Of a stretch of 64,000 nucleotides of DNA, positions 11,831-24,299 are shown in pieces. This stretch comes from Torreya grandis (Eukaryota > Streptophyta > Pinopsida > Cupressales > Taxaceae): the NCBI GenBank assembly GCA_037957365.1, contig JARHVA010005351.1, positions 1,168,001 to 1,232,000 on the forward strand, read 5' to 3'. Position 1 is the stretch's first letter; each line of letters opens with the position of its first letter. Under the pieces are notes generated by a model. That model was given only the letters and a program-made list of their open reading frames with translations, searched no databases and was not told where the DNA came from. The position numbers and the translations under genes were made by a program.

Positions 11831-12139
11831 CTTGATTCTTTTTCTCAACTTTAGATTTTTCTTATTTTTCTAGATGAAATATGCACAATAATCTATGTTA
11901 GCATGTTTTCATCCATTTACCTCTTTCTTATGATAATTAATCACACTTTACTATCATTATATCCATTTTTTCCCTTTGTCACATTTTTTTACAATTTGAA
12001 GCAATTCAAATTGTTCCATATGTCACTCCTCTTTATTTCCCATTCCTTTCATCTCCACATTGGATAAAACAAGGTCAAAGTCAATATAGCACTTTTATTT
12101 CACTTATATTTATGAGATTATTAGACCACATGCTCTTTG

Positions 12140-12650
12140 AAGTTTATCTCTCTTATCAACCTTGTCTCAAGTTTTCAAATGAAATTCATCTTTAGCATCT
12201 ATGTTTGGTCTTCCAAATCTGTAAGGAGGAGGAATATAAAAATCCATCAAGAAAGTTAAAAGTTGAATCATTTGAAATAAAAGGCAAGATATATAACAAG
12301 AAATATACAAAATCTCAAAAGTCAAAATCACACCAAAAGATGTAATTTCAAGCACATATCATATCTCTAATTGAAGCTTAATCTCCATATTTGGATTCAC
12401 ATAGAGCTGATGTCCTTTGGGGTGTGGTAGGCTAGTACATTGGAATAGGGGATTTCAAAAAACTCTATGGTGCTATGTAATTTCTCATCCAAGTACCCAA
12501 TCTTCATAGTAGACTAATGGATCTATAAGGGGTCATAAAGAATGGAGAACACATCATGGAGAGGTAGGTCCATTTTAATTTTCATGTATATAGACTTTAT
12601 GGGATGATCTATATACTCCATTTATTGACTTAAGACTTTTGTCACTAAGA
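12140..12650 (-). pseudogene. Possible antisense extra ORF remnant in copy B
   Basis: Read on the minus strand, this segment has protein-like stretches in two alternating frames: STMKIGYLDEKLHSTIEFFE and YSNVLAYHTPK, then LYVNPNMEIKLQLEI, and an open stretch at 12355-12167 ending in YIPPPYRFGRPNIDAKDEF. The pieces are collinear and could be one frame broken by an indel and a TGA. No family was recognised. The place and orientation, antisense between integrase and 3' LTR, match the extra antisense ORFs known from Tat-clade elements. Chance open reading cannot be excluded. Confidence 0.35.
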
Positions 12651-13040
12651 GAAGTTATTCATAGTAATTAAGGTTTAAATTATTCTTTTTTTAAAAAACC
12701 TAATTTGAGTGTCTTGAATTTGATAAAGAGTTCCTCTACCCTAGTTTTTCCTTCATTCTCTCCTCCACTCATTTCATTTCCCCCCCTTGATAGACAAATT
12801 GTGATTCAAAATTTGTTTTCCCTTCTTCTTTAATTCCTTTTTTATTCATCTCTTTAAACATGATATCACTACTTTGTTTTAGTTTTATCTATCTTTATAA
12901 AAAAACATGTTTGAGTAACTATGGAATTCTTCTTTCTTTAAACCATAATTTTACATTTTCTACACTTACTTTACTTTCCTTTTACCATTTGTCATGATTT
13001 TATTGTCCTACTATTATAGAAACTTGAGTTCATACCATTT

Positions 13041-13170
13041 TTCCATTGTTAAGTGAGTTTGGCTTGTTACTTCTCACTCATCAATGTTATTTTCCCTTTT
13101 ATGAATCCTTTTTCCATTGTTGAGTGAGATGTGGATTGTTATTGCTCACTCATGAATGTTGTTTTACCAT
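13041..13170 (+). repeat. Two tandem units of about 70 bp
   Basis: Two direct copies of ttccattgttRagtgag...cttgtta.t.ctcactcatSaatgtt begin at about 13041 and 13111. They lie in the non-coding tail of copy B. The rest of 11830-13730 outside the possible antisense ORF is T-rich and shows nothing recognisable. Confidence 0.65.
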
Positions 13171-13729
13171 TTTGTTTAGTCTTTTTGTTTTATTTTTATT
13201 TTACCATCTTGTTTGACATGTATCCTTGGTTTGATTTGGTGAGTTTACCTTTCTTAGTTAAGGATAGCTTATTTGAGTTTTTTGGTCTTTAGTATCCATG
13301 GGTTTTTTGGTTACCCAATTTAATCTTGTTTTTGATTTGGCCATTTGGTCTAAAATAGCCCCTGTCACCCCAACTTGCCAAATTTTCCAAGTACATCCCA
13401 TCTTCATAGCACTAACTATCATATTTTTTCTTGCATTTTTTTTGTTTTGATATTTATTTTTTTATTCTTGGGTTTGTTGAAAGCACTCGTTATGCCCTAC
13501 ACAATCAAAACTAATAACACAGAAAACAACCATCCCATGATAAGGGTAAGTCAAGGTATGCATTCATTTAATTTTTAGTTATTTACATTTTTTAGATTAG
13601 TTTCCCTTTCAGTCATTTACTTTTAGTTATTTTTGATTTAAAATACTATAACTTTTTTTTAGCTCAACATTGTGTGTTACTATGATCTTTCTTAAAGCAT
13701 CGTCCCCTATTACACATTAGTGACACATG

Positions 13730-13750
13730 ATGAGATTCGAGTGGGGCATA
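13730..13750 (+). promoter_or_regulatory. Polypurine tract of copy B
   Basis: The purine-rich string gagattcgagtggggcata immediately precedes the LTR start at 13751. It would prime plus-strand DNA synthesis. Its position directly against a TG-initiated sequence supports the LTR boundary. Confidence 0.6.
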
Positions 13751-14940
13751 TGTATACATATTATATTTTTAAATTTTATCACATATTGATGCTTTACATC
13801 TTGTAAGAACCCGTTAAGACTCAATCTCTCTGAGTGTATGCCCTAAGGGGTGCACTGGGAAAGGGGTGAGTAGAATTTTGGTGCTCTATAGGATTGTTAT
13901 CCCTTATTTCCACTTTATTACCAATCCAACCAGATCCCAAAACCTTTCCCTAAGCTATTTATCCTCCCTTGAGTATTTTAATATTATTTTACTCTTTTCA
14001 TTCCTCCTTTCCTTATCTTAAACTCCTTTTGGTTAGTTAGTTGTATTGGGTTGACTAGGGTAACCTAGTACAATTTAAGGGTATTCTTTACTTTCTTATC
14101 TTTTTAGTATTTTAGCTGACCTAGCTCTGACCTAATAAATTGTTACTAAAAACACATTGGGTTGATTAGGTTGATCTTGAATAGACATTGTTCCAAAAGG
14201 ATTTAGGGTAGGATCCACTATATATACAATATCATTTCGGTCATTATTCATATGTGCAATCAAGAGTTATTATTCACTTACGCTTCTTAAAAATTTACTC
14301 TTACACCATTCTACTTGAGGAGACTTAGTTTAGGTTTCTTATTTTGATAATCTAGTCTTGTGGATAAGTCTTGGATGATTTGGCCTTTCTTAGTGATCTT
14401 TAAAAACCAAAACAACCTCTTGTGAAGCCTCTTTGGTCAAGGGAGAGAGTGAGTCTCAATGGATTCACATTGAGGTAAGCATATTCTAACTTGTTATTTC
14501 TCTTTTAATAGATAGAAGTAACATATTTTTTGGGTCAAATAATACTATCTTTCATATTTTATGTATTAGGGTGTTACTCATACATACTTTAATTTAAGTT
14601 CCCTATACATGTTTGTTTTATTATTTCTAACCCCCACTTTATGCCACAAGATTTGGTGTGCACTAGATTATATTTTAATTTCTTGCTATTAGAATAAATG
14701 AAATGTTTTAAACCTTAATATTCTACTATGTTTATTATGTGATTATGTTATACTCTAAGCTTTGGAACCCTTCCTAGCATAATGTGTTGTGATAAGTGAT
14801 CCCCTAATCAGGTCTAGTGAATCCCCATATCGGTCATGATCTCACTTAGCAAGTGTATCCCCAATAAAAAGTGTAGCTATACTCTATCTTCTCTAATCTA
14901 GGATTTATTTATAGACATGATGAATTTTTTATTGTATACA
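13751..14940 (+). mobile_element. 3' LTR of copy B (1,190 bp)
   Basis: The LTR starts TGTATACA after the polypurine tract and ends TGTATACA at 14940. This 8-mer is its own reverse complement, so the ends also form terminal inverted repeats. Positions 14218-14940 align with 2144-2866. A TATA-like tatatata at about 14219 would fit the LTR promoter. An alternative start is tgtaagaacccg at 13802, a common gypsy LTR beginning, but 13751 fits both the polypurine tract and the end sequence better. Confidence 0.75.
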
Positions 14941-15023
14941 TTATGTAGTTGTGATGTTGTCAAGATCAACATTCACCTTGAAAGATGTCTTTGAGATAAA
15001 AGTCCCACTAGGCATGCCAAAAC
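14941..15023 (-). promoter_or_regulatory. Primer-binding site and leader stub of a minus-strand gypsy element
   Basis: On the minus strand, 15021-15003 reads ttttggcatgcctagtggga, close to the TTTGGCACGCCCAGTGGGAC-type primer-binding region of many plant Ty3/gypsy elements. Two CpG sites appear changed to CpA/TpG forms. About 60 bp of leader remains (15002-14941) before the 3' LTR of copy B cuts it off. Copy B therefore probably inserted here; its left target duplicate lies outside the window or was deleted. Confidence 0.5.
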
Positions 15024-18000
15024 TATTATCACCAAATCTTTCACCCTAGAGTTTGTTTTTCAAGCCTACTCTAATATTTGGTCAAAATTGTAATACCTTT
15101 AGGCCTATGGGTTCCCTATGATAGAGATAGACCTTTAGGTTTAAGGGCTATCTCCTTAGATTGATCTTTGAATGCTTATCATTTACACTAACTACTTTAT
15201 TGTGTGAAAAGGGATAGAATTAGACATGAAAATAAACTAAAATAAAGAGGTGATACACTAGAAATATATCCACTATGCTACCATGCCATTTCATTAAGAT
15301 ACATGACTCACACACACTAGCCTTAAAATTCTAAATTTATATAACATTAGTATTTCAAAATTTGAGGTGATATGCATAGAATTATTCAAGGTGAGTAAAC
15401 TAGAGGTAAATTTTAGACATTCAGGCTATTCCTAACACTTTAATAGATACCAATTCACTTGAAAACACTTTATGTGACTTTTTAGAGTGGAAATAACTTA
15501 CATCAAACATGGAAGGATTGAGAGAAATCAAGGATAGATATCAATCACTTGACCTTTATATATACGTCACTTCACATACTTAGACAAGATATTTTGTGAA
15601 CTCAAAACTAGATTTAATATCTTATTTAAAAGAAAAATTAAAATATCAAACCAGTAGGGTTTTGCCATATCAAGTGTGGAATTCAAATATAAAAGCTAAA
15701 ATGGCTTGCATATATAAAACATATGAGTAGAGAAAGGAGAAAATAATTAAAAAGCTCACAATGCCACATTTCAAGGCATGAAAACCAATTACATTTAAAT
15801 ATATGAAGTGGATAACAGAGTTATGTAAAGTTATCTTGGACAAGTGTCCATCTAAAGAATCAAACTCTCCAAAAATGGCATGGGGAATTCAAATGGCCTT
15901 CTTGAAATTGACTTCATGATGAGGCATATTTTGAATGCTTTAAAATAGACTAGGGAGAGTTTACACATGTTAAAATGATAAGGTGGGTTAGAAAAAATCT
16001 TAAAAATTTATTAGATGCATCCCTAACTACTATCCATATTCTAGACACTTGTTCTCACCACTTGTAGTCATTCATTAGTCTTCTAGGCATCATTCTTCAC
16101 ATTTATCACCCAGATGACCTTCATTTTCTCAACAAAATAAATGAAATATGTCTTAGGAAACATATATAAGTCCCATATTCCTTCCATTCCATACTTTATA
16201 CCTTTAAAATGTCCAAAAATCAACCTCTCATCTTGTCACTGGGAAATCATTCCTTATCTTCAATCTCTGTCTAAGATTGCTTGAGATGAATGAGTTAGTA
16301 AAATTGTTTCCATGTCCATATGTTGTAATAAATATAAATAGTTAGTTATAATATTTCCCAATTGAACTCCAAAAATTATTCTCATTCTTCAAATCTTCTT
16401 TGTACCTACAAAACACACAAAAACCTACAAGAAACCCTATGTTTACCCTATTTGTATAAGTAGGGTTCAAACCAAATATTTCTCATGGATCCTGAGAGAG
16501 TCCTCAATAATTTTTTTAAAAAAATCCATGTCATCTTAATCCATATACAAGCATATTATTTCCTATCTTCTCCATCAAGTCTTAAACAATGGTTTAAGAG
16601 GGGCTTTAGTGGTTTAGACTATTAGCAATTGTTCATAAAAACTAGACATTTGATATATTAAAAAATTACACTAAAATAAAATTTATGACCTCATTAGACT
16701 TTACTAAACTCCTTGGGTCACCATGAAATATTTTTTTATAGGAATGAGCAAAATAAGTTGGCCTATCAAGTTTTATATTACATTCTAGACCACCTAAAGT
16801 GAGTTTTAGCCAAAAATGACCTCCATATGGTTATTCTCTATAAAAAATAGTTCAAACTCATCTTGTAATTCCTATTAAATATAATAAATATGTTGGTAAA
16901 ATTAATTTGGTCTTAGAAATTAAATTGAGCCTCATTAGAGCTTAGGCTTAGTCTAGACCTCATACGCCTGACTATGGTCTAGTTGCCCATAGCCACCTCT
17001 AAGTGGTTTCTCAAGACTGTTAGGTATTTTCTATGTTTTTTCATGATATAATAAAATTTATAAAACATTATAAAATGATCCAATACTTCTTATCATACTC
17101 TCTCACCATGTTCTCACCAAGTCTATAGTCTAGATTGCTTAGGAGTACCCTTTATCTGAGACAAAATAGAGGGAACTTACCCTATTTATCTATCTATTTT
17201 GAAGCCATGATAGGTTAAAATAGATTATAAATATATTATATAAAAAATTTATATATTATATCACATGCATAGGTCACTCAACATCATAAATTTCCAAGCA
17301 AACTTTCAGGAATGGTGACTGTTTGTAGGGTTTAGGAATCTGAGGGCTGTGACTGTAGGTTAGTGTGAATTTTCCTATTTCCCTCCATAAAATATAAAAA
17401 TTAACTTGAACCTACCACTATAATAGTGATATACACATGTTCAACTAATTATACAAATTTTTTTACCTCCCAACTTGTACTCTTCACTAACTAATGTCAG
17501 TCTGTAGATTAAGTGACTGTGTTATCTACTCAGGGCAAGGGGATTCTTGTAGGTATTTTTCCATGTTAGAATCATGTATTTGATACCTAGGTTATCCTTA
17601 TAGTCTCAAATTTATCTCATGGTTTTTTAAATTAATCTCATGCTTTAAAATTATGCCATCATCAAAACTACCTATCTCCATTATGTTATCAGTCTACAGT
17701 CAGCTTGTAGGAGATATTTTGAGAATAAAAGGGGATCTTGTAAGTTCTTACCTATGTCAAAACCTTGTGCCTCAACCCCCTTAATTTATCTTGGTCCAAT
17801 AGTTCCATTTATCATTCAATTGGAGTCATTTTTAATGATTTAATGCTTTTATTATGCCATATAACATTGAAATATCACTTAGGCTTCAATAGGATTGTAG
17901 ATGATTGATAGTCTATAGTAAAAGAATACTTAAGATGAAAGACTATCTACACTAACTTCTCATGGCCAAATAATTAATTTTTTATTTTAAGATATTACCC

Positions 18001-18500
18001 CTATTCCCATAATACATGATGGAAACCACTATACTATCATATATTTCAATATATTCCATCATGGAATGATCCTTTGTGGGACAAGATCTACATTTTAGAG
18101 ATATTAAGGTAACATGTCTCAAAAGCAACTTTCTCAACTTGCAAACCTTGAACTCAAACTTGACTACATGAAATGGTCTCAAAATTGTCACAATTACTAT
18201 ATACATGTTCTTATACCTTAATTAAGGTCTCAAATAAGTTCAACATCTTCATTCAACTCTCTATAACCTCTGTGGAGTTTCTTGTAGGTGCACACTAGAA
18301 ACAAGACTCTATACATTGAAGCATTGGTAGTCACAACCAATATTAAACAATTATGGATAGCTCAAAATTATTTTTAAAACCTTGATAATTTATTGAAAAC
18401 TTTTAAATCTCCTTATCTCATCACCATGAGTATTCAAATCTCTTTTTTACCTGATTGTAGGTTATTACTACAAGGGAAATTGACTGTGCATGTATCTAAT
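15024..18500 (-). mobile_element. Probable LTR and remnant of a minus-strand gypsy element
   Basis: The sequence adjoining the primer-binding site should be the 5' LTR of a minus-strand element. It opens tattatcaccaaat, possibly a decayed TG start. No second copy is in the window, so the far edge cannot be set; 18500 is a guess. Between 17290 and 18500 there are several irregular copies of ctgtag / cttgtaggt strings (for example 17340, 17505, 17555, 17690, 18283, 18460), perhaps old tandem duplications. No coding frame is visible. Confidence 0.35.
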
Positions 18501-19734
18501 TTTGTTCTTCTACTAATAAAGGCTAGTATTGAGACTAGGAATTCAAATTATAATTGATCATCATGATATGTGATAATTATAAAACGTCATATCCCCTTTG
18601 TATTGAAGTCACATACATTAAAATGACCCTGCAATAGGTGGAATACTGATCTATAACTTCAATGGTATCTTTCTAGTAAAATGAAATAGTTCATGTTAGT
18701 TATTTGGCTTCCAGACATGTAAACATGATTTAAGACCATGTGATAATAATGTTCACACTCTATAAAAACATGTGAAATGTCTGGTTTTCACATAACTATG
18801 CAAACAGAGAGAAAACTTGAAGGGTATGGTAAATAATAGGTAGAAAAGAGTCACTAGCACTCTAAACAATGGTTCATAGAGTACAAGAAACCAATACCAT
18901 AACTTTTGACATGTATTTGAAGTAGATAATGAGTTTTTTCATCCCTCAATATAATTTTATCTAACTCACCTTCTAATTTCCATGTTAGATTGAAACTGGT
19001 TGATCATTTTTATATGCAAAGGAGAGCGATGGAAAAAATAGGCTAGTTTTTTCCATTTTTGAGACTTTCAAGGCTAACCAAGTGTGGAAGTGAGTTCATG
19101 GGACCTGAATAGACACTTTATAAGTCATATAATGTGATTTTTTCCTCAATAAATTTCATCACTTCTCCAGTAGTATTACTCTTTGGGTGTAATCACATTA
19201 CCATAAGGATGACCACTACATACTCCATCATGAAAATAAATCATGATATATTGTACTTATTATTCCATTAAACATCTTAACAACATACCTATATGTTTTT
19301 CATGGTACAAGATGTGTTTATTAATCATGAAATGAGAAGCATTTAATCTTTGTTTTCTTTTTTATGTCTTATCAAGGTTAGCTACTGGAATACCATATAA
19401 AAAGTAATGAATGATTGAATTATATTGATAATTCTATATAATGGATCATTATATCTAAGTAATGAAATTATTTATCCCTATTAATATCCCTCTTAATGGA
19501 TTTAAATGTGCATTTAATAACTTGTTTCTAATTTAAAGTAAAAATTGGATAAGTTTAACTTGGTTAGTATGTGTGATTCAATGTTAATTGTTTTACCATT
19601 AAGTTATAACTTGTTATATGGAAAATACATTAGTTTTGTATGTACAAGTTGTATAAACACACTATGATCAAATACTATGATTTTTAAAAATAATGAAACC
19701 ATTTTAAGACCATTGAAAAACACTATGGAAAATC
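18501..19734. other. AT-rich stretch with no recognisable feature
   Basis: No protein-like frame, repeat pair or RNA gene was seen. It may still belong to the decayed LTR on its left or to the leader/LTR of element II on its right. Confidence 0.4.
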
Positions 19735-19885
19735 TTAGGACAACTCTAGAGTCTATCAATTTGGATTTAGAGTCTATTAGTCTAGCTCTAAAGTCCACTA
19801 GTATGACTACAAAATCCACCAATATTGATTTGGAGTCTACTAGTCTAGTTTTGAAGTGTGTTAGTCCAGCTCCAAAGTTGCTTAA
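19735..19885 (+). repeat. 21-bp minisatellite, about 7 units
   Basis: Degenerate repeats of gagtctactagtctagctct occur with a 21-bp period. Because the period is a multiple of three and stop-free, it gives overlapping ORFs on both strands (19677-19907 plus, seven-residue period LESTSLV; 19604-19903 minus). The same minisatellite in the same orientation recurs at 23690-23840 inside element II. Confidence 0.8.
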
Positions 19886-21449
19886 GACAAACACAAAGCT
19901 CATTTAATGATGTTTTGGCATTGTTACAATAATTAATAAATCATGCATACTTAATCAAGAACCTTCAAAACTATTTTGGGTCAATTCTAGATTCATGAGG
20001 ACACTTACCAAACATAGTATTCATGTTTATAATTTAAAAGAATCACTATAAATATTTTAAATATTGGTTACAAGATCATACATGACTATAATTGAAGATA
20101 TTATAACTATCAATAGTTAAAGAGCTTTACATGCAAACCTACATATCTCTTCTACCATTCATCTTCAAATGTGGGAGTTTATAATTCTTTATGTTATGTA
20201 AATAAATTAGATGTAGTTATAAACCTTTTTAGGTATTAAATATTATAATTAGGTATTGCAAACAAATTTTTAAATATAACCAATGTTTTCTAGTTGATTA
20301 GTATCTAGAATTCAACAAATAAGAAAAACATTGAAATTAAGTAGAACTATTGAAGTATTTTCCAAAATTTTAAACATTTTCTTGAGTGTTGAAGATTTGA
20401 TGTTATTGAAAGACTAAGTCTGATATACATCATATTCTAAGGGAGATCAAGGTTCCACTAAACTAAATAATTGAAATTATTTTATGGTATTTAATGTTTT
20501 TTATGATTATTAATTAATCTTCTATGTTTTTATGTTAAAAGTGTGATTTGATATAACCTGTAGGTCTTTGTGTGTGTGTGTTTTTCCCATATACTTGATA
20601 TATTTGAATTCCAACATTTATTTTATAAGCATTTAATTTGAAGGATCATTTAAATTCAAAAAATAGATTAGTGTGTGGTTTCCTTTATTGGGAAGTGTGT
20701 TCATTTTTAAATAATTTCCTTTATAAGTAAAGTGTGTCTCTTTTAAAATCAAGTGTGTTTATTTTAAAAGGGATTATAATAAGTCCTTAGAGATAAATGA
20801 TCCACAACTCCCTAAAAAAATACAATAAATAATTATTATCTTCGACATCTTACTACTAATTGTCATTGAACACTGGCCCTAGTTTAACATGTCATCTACC
20901 AAGTAGAGTTGATCTAAATGAAGAGATTGATGACACTCATCATTTTTGGTTCCATTAAAAATGATATTTATAGGTGTTATTAGGATGTAAATATTAAAAC
21001 TAACAATTGACTAATATTTTTTTTATAAAAAATTAAGTAAATTTATGAATAGATCAATTCAAAGGGAAGATACATTCTAAATATCCCTCAATAAAGCATA
21101 AATACTGTTAATACATAATAATAAATTTCCCTATAAGACATTTTAGGAAACTAAATCTAGACTATTAAGGAGGAACCATTTATAGCCTCACCTAAACTTT
21201 GGGATTATTCCCTAGAGGTAGGTGCATCCTTTCAAATGAAGTAATTAAGGATAAATCATGGACAAAGTTTTGAATCTTAATCAAGTAGACTTCTAGCCAC
21301 TTATGATAATTTAACACCACCCAAGATAATTATTTACAACATATTTTGGGAAACCATGGGAGTCAGTATGGGAAATAAAATAGTAAACAAGATTATAGGA
21401 GGTAAATCTTAACTACTAGGTTAAATGTTCACTTATCCTATTATTCCAG
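19886..21449 (+). other. Presumed leader/LTR of element II; no clear feature
   Basis: This AT-rich sequence lies upstream of the gag of element II, with a short (TG)n run at about 20568-20582. By position it should hold the 5' LTR and leader, but I found no matching 3' LTR downstream of 43500, so no boundary can be set. Confidence 0.35.
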
Positions 21450-22110
21450 ATCAAGATGAAAATGTGGCAATGAAGAATATATAGCATTACATATTTCCTA
21501 GTTTTATAAGATTATTTATAGAGGACCCTGATCAATTTATATTTGAATTTAAGGTTTTGTGTCAAACTTATGACTAAAAACTAATAATCATAAATTGAAA
21601 CTATTCTCTTATACACTCAAGGATTTAGACATGAGAGTGTTCATGGGTTTACGAAAAAAATAAATTTATACATGGGATGAAGTGGAAAATACATTATTGG
21701 ATAATATCATGATTATTTTAGATTAGGGGATAGAAAAGAAGAATTCTCCCAGATTACACAAAGGAAGATCAAAATATGGAAGACTATCATAACCACTTCC
21801 TCTTTACATATAGAAGATGTGGGTATGAGTTAAAGGAAGTTTTGAGAAAAATAATTTTATTAAAAGGATGTTTCTATGGAATATTTGAACCTAATCATAA
21901 AATTAGACATAAACAAACTTGGTCTCAGTGATATAGCTGAACTATATAGGATTTATTCAAGAATAAGTGCTAGTGTCGAAACTAAAAATAGGGAAGGGAA
22001 GTAATGATGTAGGACACCTCATGGAGGAATTTTCAAATCTCGATATAGACATTTTAGTATGTTAAACACCAAAATATATGGATTACAAGCTAAATCTAAT
22101 GTCATTACTA
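21450..22110 (+). pseudogene. gag of element II
   Basis: In shifting frames this region encodes ENVAMKNI...PSF..LFIEDPDQFIFEFKVLCQTYD, the conserved start of a plant gypsy Gag capsid. It continues with LKDLDMRVFMGL-like and YTKEDQNMEDYHNHFLF blocks to about 21850. Gag would coat the element RNA. Stops occur every 30-50 codons. A possible zinc-knuckle remnant (MCGICDINDKNKIHY) is at about 22186-22230. The region 22230-23130 is the degenerate spacer, with a Lys/Glu-rich helical stretch near 22800-23040. Confidence 0.65.
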
Positions 22111-23129
22111 AAATGATGACTATGTACTATTAAAAATATAGATTAAAATAAGAACTCAAAGATTGTTCTGTTAGTAGGCTAGACATGTGTGGTATTTGTG
22201 ACATAAATGATAAAAATAAAATACATTATTCTCTCCTACTGAATCTCAAAAACCAACTAAAATAGTCTACCCAATAAATAAAAGAGCTCAAATTTCTACA
22301 AATATAGGTAAATAATTTTCCCACAGTCAAAGCTAGAATATTTCATTCTAAAATCTCCTTCTAACCCATGGATAATGCAATGAGTTAGAAAAGCACCTCC
22401 TTAGGCATGGGGACCACTAGAATGGGGTCCACTATAGTGGATGCCACAACCTTGTATGTCCCAACCTCATCAACAATCATGGATGACTTAATACAATCAA
22501 AAACCATGGGTAAACCAACAATGGGTAACCCAAAAAACCTTTAATCAATAGGTAAGGTTTTCACTAGAGTAAGTGTTGATGACTTCCCTTAAAAATTATC
22601 CTCCATAAAATATATAACTCAACCCCAATTACCTGAACAACTAGTATCAAATCCAAAAATATATAGATAATTCTTGTCTATGGGACTGAGAAATAATTAA
22701 CCTTAGGGGTTGGTGTTGTTGGCTGTAAAAATATCTATTTGAGATTAGATAAGATATTGAATAGAACCCAATTACCATAATTAAGGTTCTAAATGAAAAA
22801 CTGGATATTCTTATTGACCCAATCAAATAAAATCTTAATGAGGAAAAATAAAAACCTAATGAGAAAAAGGAAAGGCCTAAGGAAATTGGTATATATCATC
22901 TAATAATTAATTTTCTAGAATAGTTATAGGACGTTAGAAATAAAAGTGAATGAGTTTTAGTCCAAGAATTGAGAAAACTAAATATTGAAATATCATTGCT
23001 ACAAGACAAGATACATTCCAAAAATAAATAAAGTCATCAAAAGATTGTGTATAAAAACTCTAGGGAGAGAAGGAAACATCTTAAAACTATACATGTGGAT
23101 GGTAAACTTATTGATTTATTAGTAATAAA

Positions 23130-23530
23130 AAATACTTATATAAATGTATGAAAAACTTGGACGTCCAATCATCACTTTGACTTTGGGAAGGAAATAATAT
23201 CCAATATATTAGTGGATCTTGGAGCTACCATCAATATAATTATAGAAGACACTTTAAAACCATTGTCCCCTATAGGGATATAACCTACTTCTACAATCCT
23301 ATAGATGGTAAACTAGTTCATTTCCAAACTAGAAGGAACCATAGAGGATGTCTCTATAATAGTGTAATCAAGAAAATATTATGTGGATTTCATGATATTC
23401 CAAACTAAGAGTTAAAAATTAGGATATACCTTATTTTGGGAAGACCATGGTTATCTACAATAGTATCCATTATATACTATAAGTTAGGAGACATGACCAT
23501 TTCAAATGGGTTAAATGTAAAATGAATTTC
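23130..23530 (+). pseudogene. Aspartic protease of element II
   Basis: The active-site region reads ISNILVDLGATINII, with D-L-G-A at 23215-23226 in place of the usual D-S/T-G-A. It continues with a short loop, then YYVDFMIFQTKS and (with a frame change) LGRPWL-like sequence at about 23440-23460 and a MTISNGL-type block at about 23493-23515. This arrangement is that of plant gypsy proteases preceding RT. The Ser/Thr loss and stops indicate a dead copy. Confidence 0.65.
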
Positions 23531-23689
23531 CTTATAACCACCTACCAAGTCATCTCTAGACTCTTCAGATCATATATGGGTAGATGAACTAGAACAAAAT
23601 AATAGTAGCCTATCCTCATTGTCCATGATAGAATTTATAAACCATATAAATGAGATAAATAACTAAGAATAGGTGTTGAAGAGATTAGT

Positions 23690-23840
23690 CTATTTTTTGA
23701 GTCCACTAGTCTGGTTTTAGGGTTGACTAGTCTAGATTTGAAGTCTACCAGTCTGGTTCTAGAGTCTACCATTCTATCGCCAAAGTCCACTAGTCTAGAT
23801 CTAGAATCCACTATTTTTGACTTTAGAGTGTGCCAATATG
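23690..23840 (+). repeat. Second block of the 21-bp minisatellite
   Basis: Seven or so degenerate units of gagtccactagtctggttct lie between the protease and RT of element II. The minus-strand ORF at 23635-23847 (seven-residue period DSRTRLV) is an artefact of the stop-free 21-bp period. The block interrupts the pol frame, so it was either tolerated as a linker expansion or arose after the element died. Confidence 0.75.
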
Positions 23841-24299
23841 GACTCAAAATATACTACACCATCTTGTGAAAGTTAACCAATTAAATCAAAATCTAATCTT
23901 GATGAAATTTATGATTACACACCTTTCTAACAAAAATCATTGTTAAGTAGGCACAAGATAGGTAGGATACATTTTTAACAACCTTCCAGTACCCAATAAC
24001 ATGTGTAATTTCAAAAGGAGAGTCCTTTTTCAAAGACATAACCACCATACATATGATCCTATCACAATCCCTACCTTTTAAACTCTATGATGAGAAAATA
24101 CAAGCAAGTTAGTTCTATTTATACTGAAACCAAGTATATAGTTATCCAACCAAGAAAAATGTTAAGTATAGATAGTTGAATAAAAAATGATTAAGAAATA
24201 AAGTTATTTGATATCTTAAGGAACCATCCAAAAACCAAAAACCTCTTAATGGGAATATAGTGACATTAAATGAATTAATCTAAGTATATTCACCCATCA

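Larger units (their letters stand above)
2144..14940 (+). mobile_element. Copy B: nearly complete Tat-clade Ty3/gypsy retrotransposon
   Basis: The order is LTR fragment, 1.6-kb leader, gag, protease, RT, RNase H, second RNase H, integrase, 2.4-kb non-coding tail, polypurine tract and LTR. The order RT-RH-IN is that of Ty3/gypsy. The CPKDNFPLP-type RT block and the extra RNase H (aRNH) between RH and integrase are hallmarks of the Tat lineage. All frames are broken by stops and small indels, so the copy is dead. The 5' end was lost where copy A joins at about 2143. Confidence 0.85.

Noticed and set aside
13802..14940. LTR start at tgtaagaacccg
   Set aside because: Kept only as an alternative: the polypurine tract directly before 13751 and the matching TGTATACA ends favour 13751.
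19604..19907. Overlapping ORFs on both strands with a seven-residue period, like a coiled-coil protein
   Set aside because: The 21-bp minisatellite is stop-free on both strands. The period explains the heptad look; no start context or homologue supports a gene.
23635..23847. Minus ORF with DSRTRLV-type repeats
   Set aside because: Same 21-bp minisatellite, lying antisense inside element II pol.
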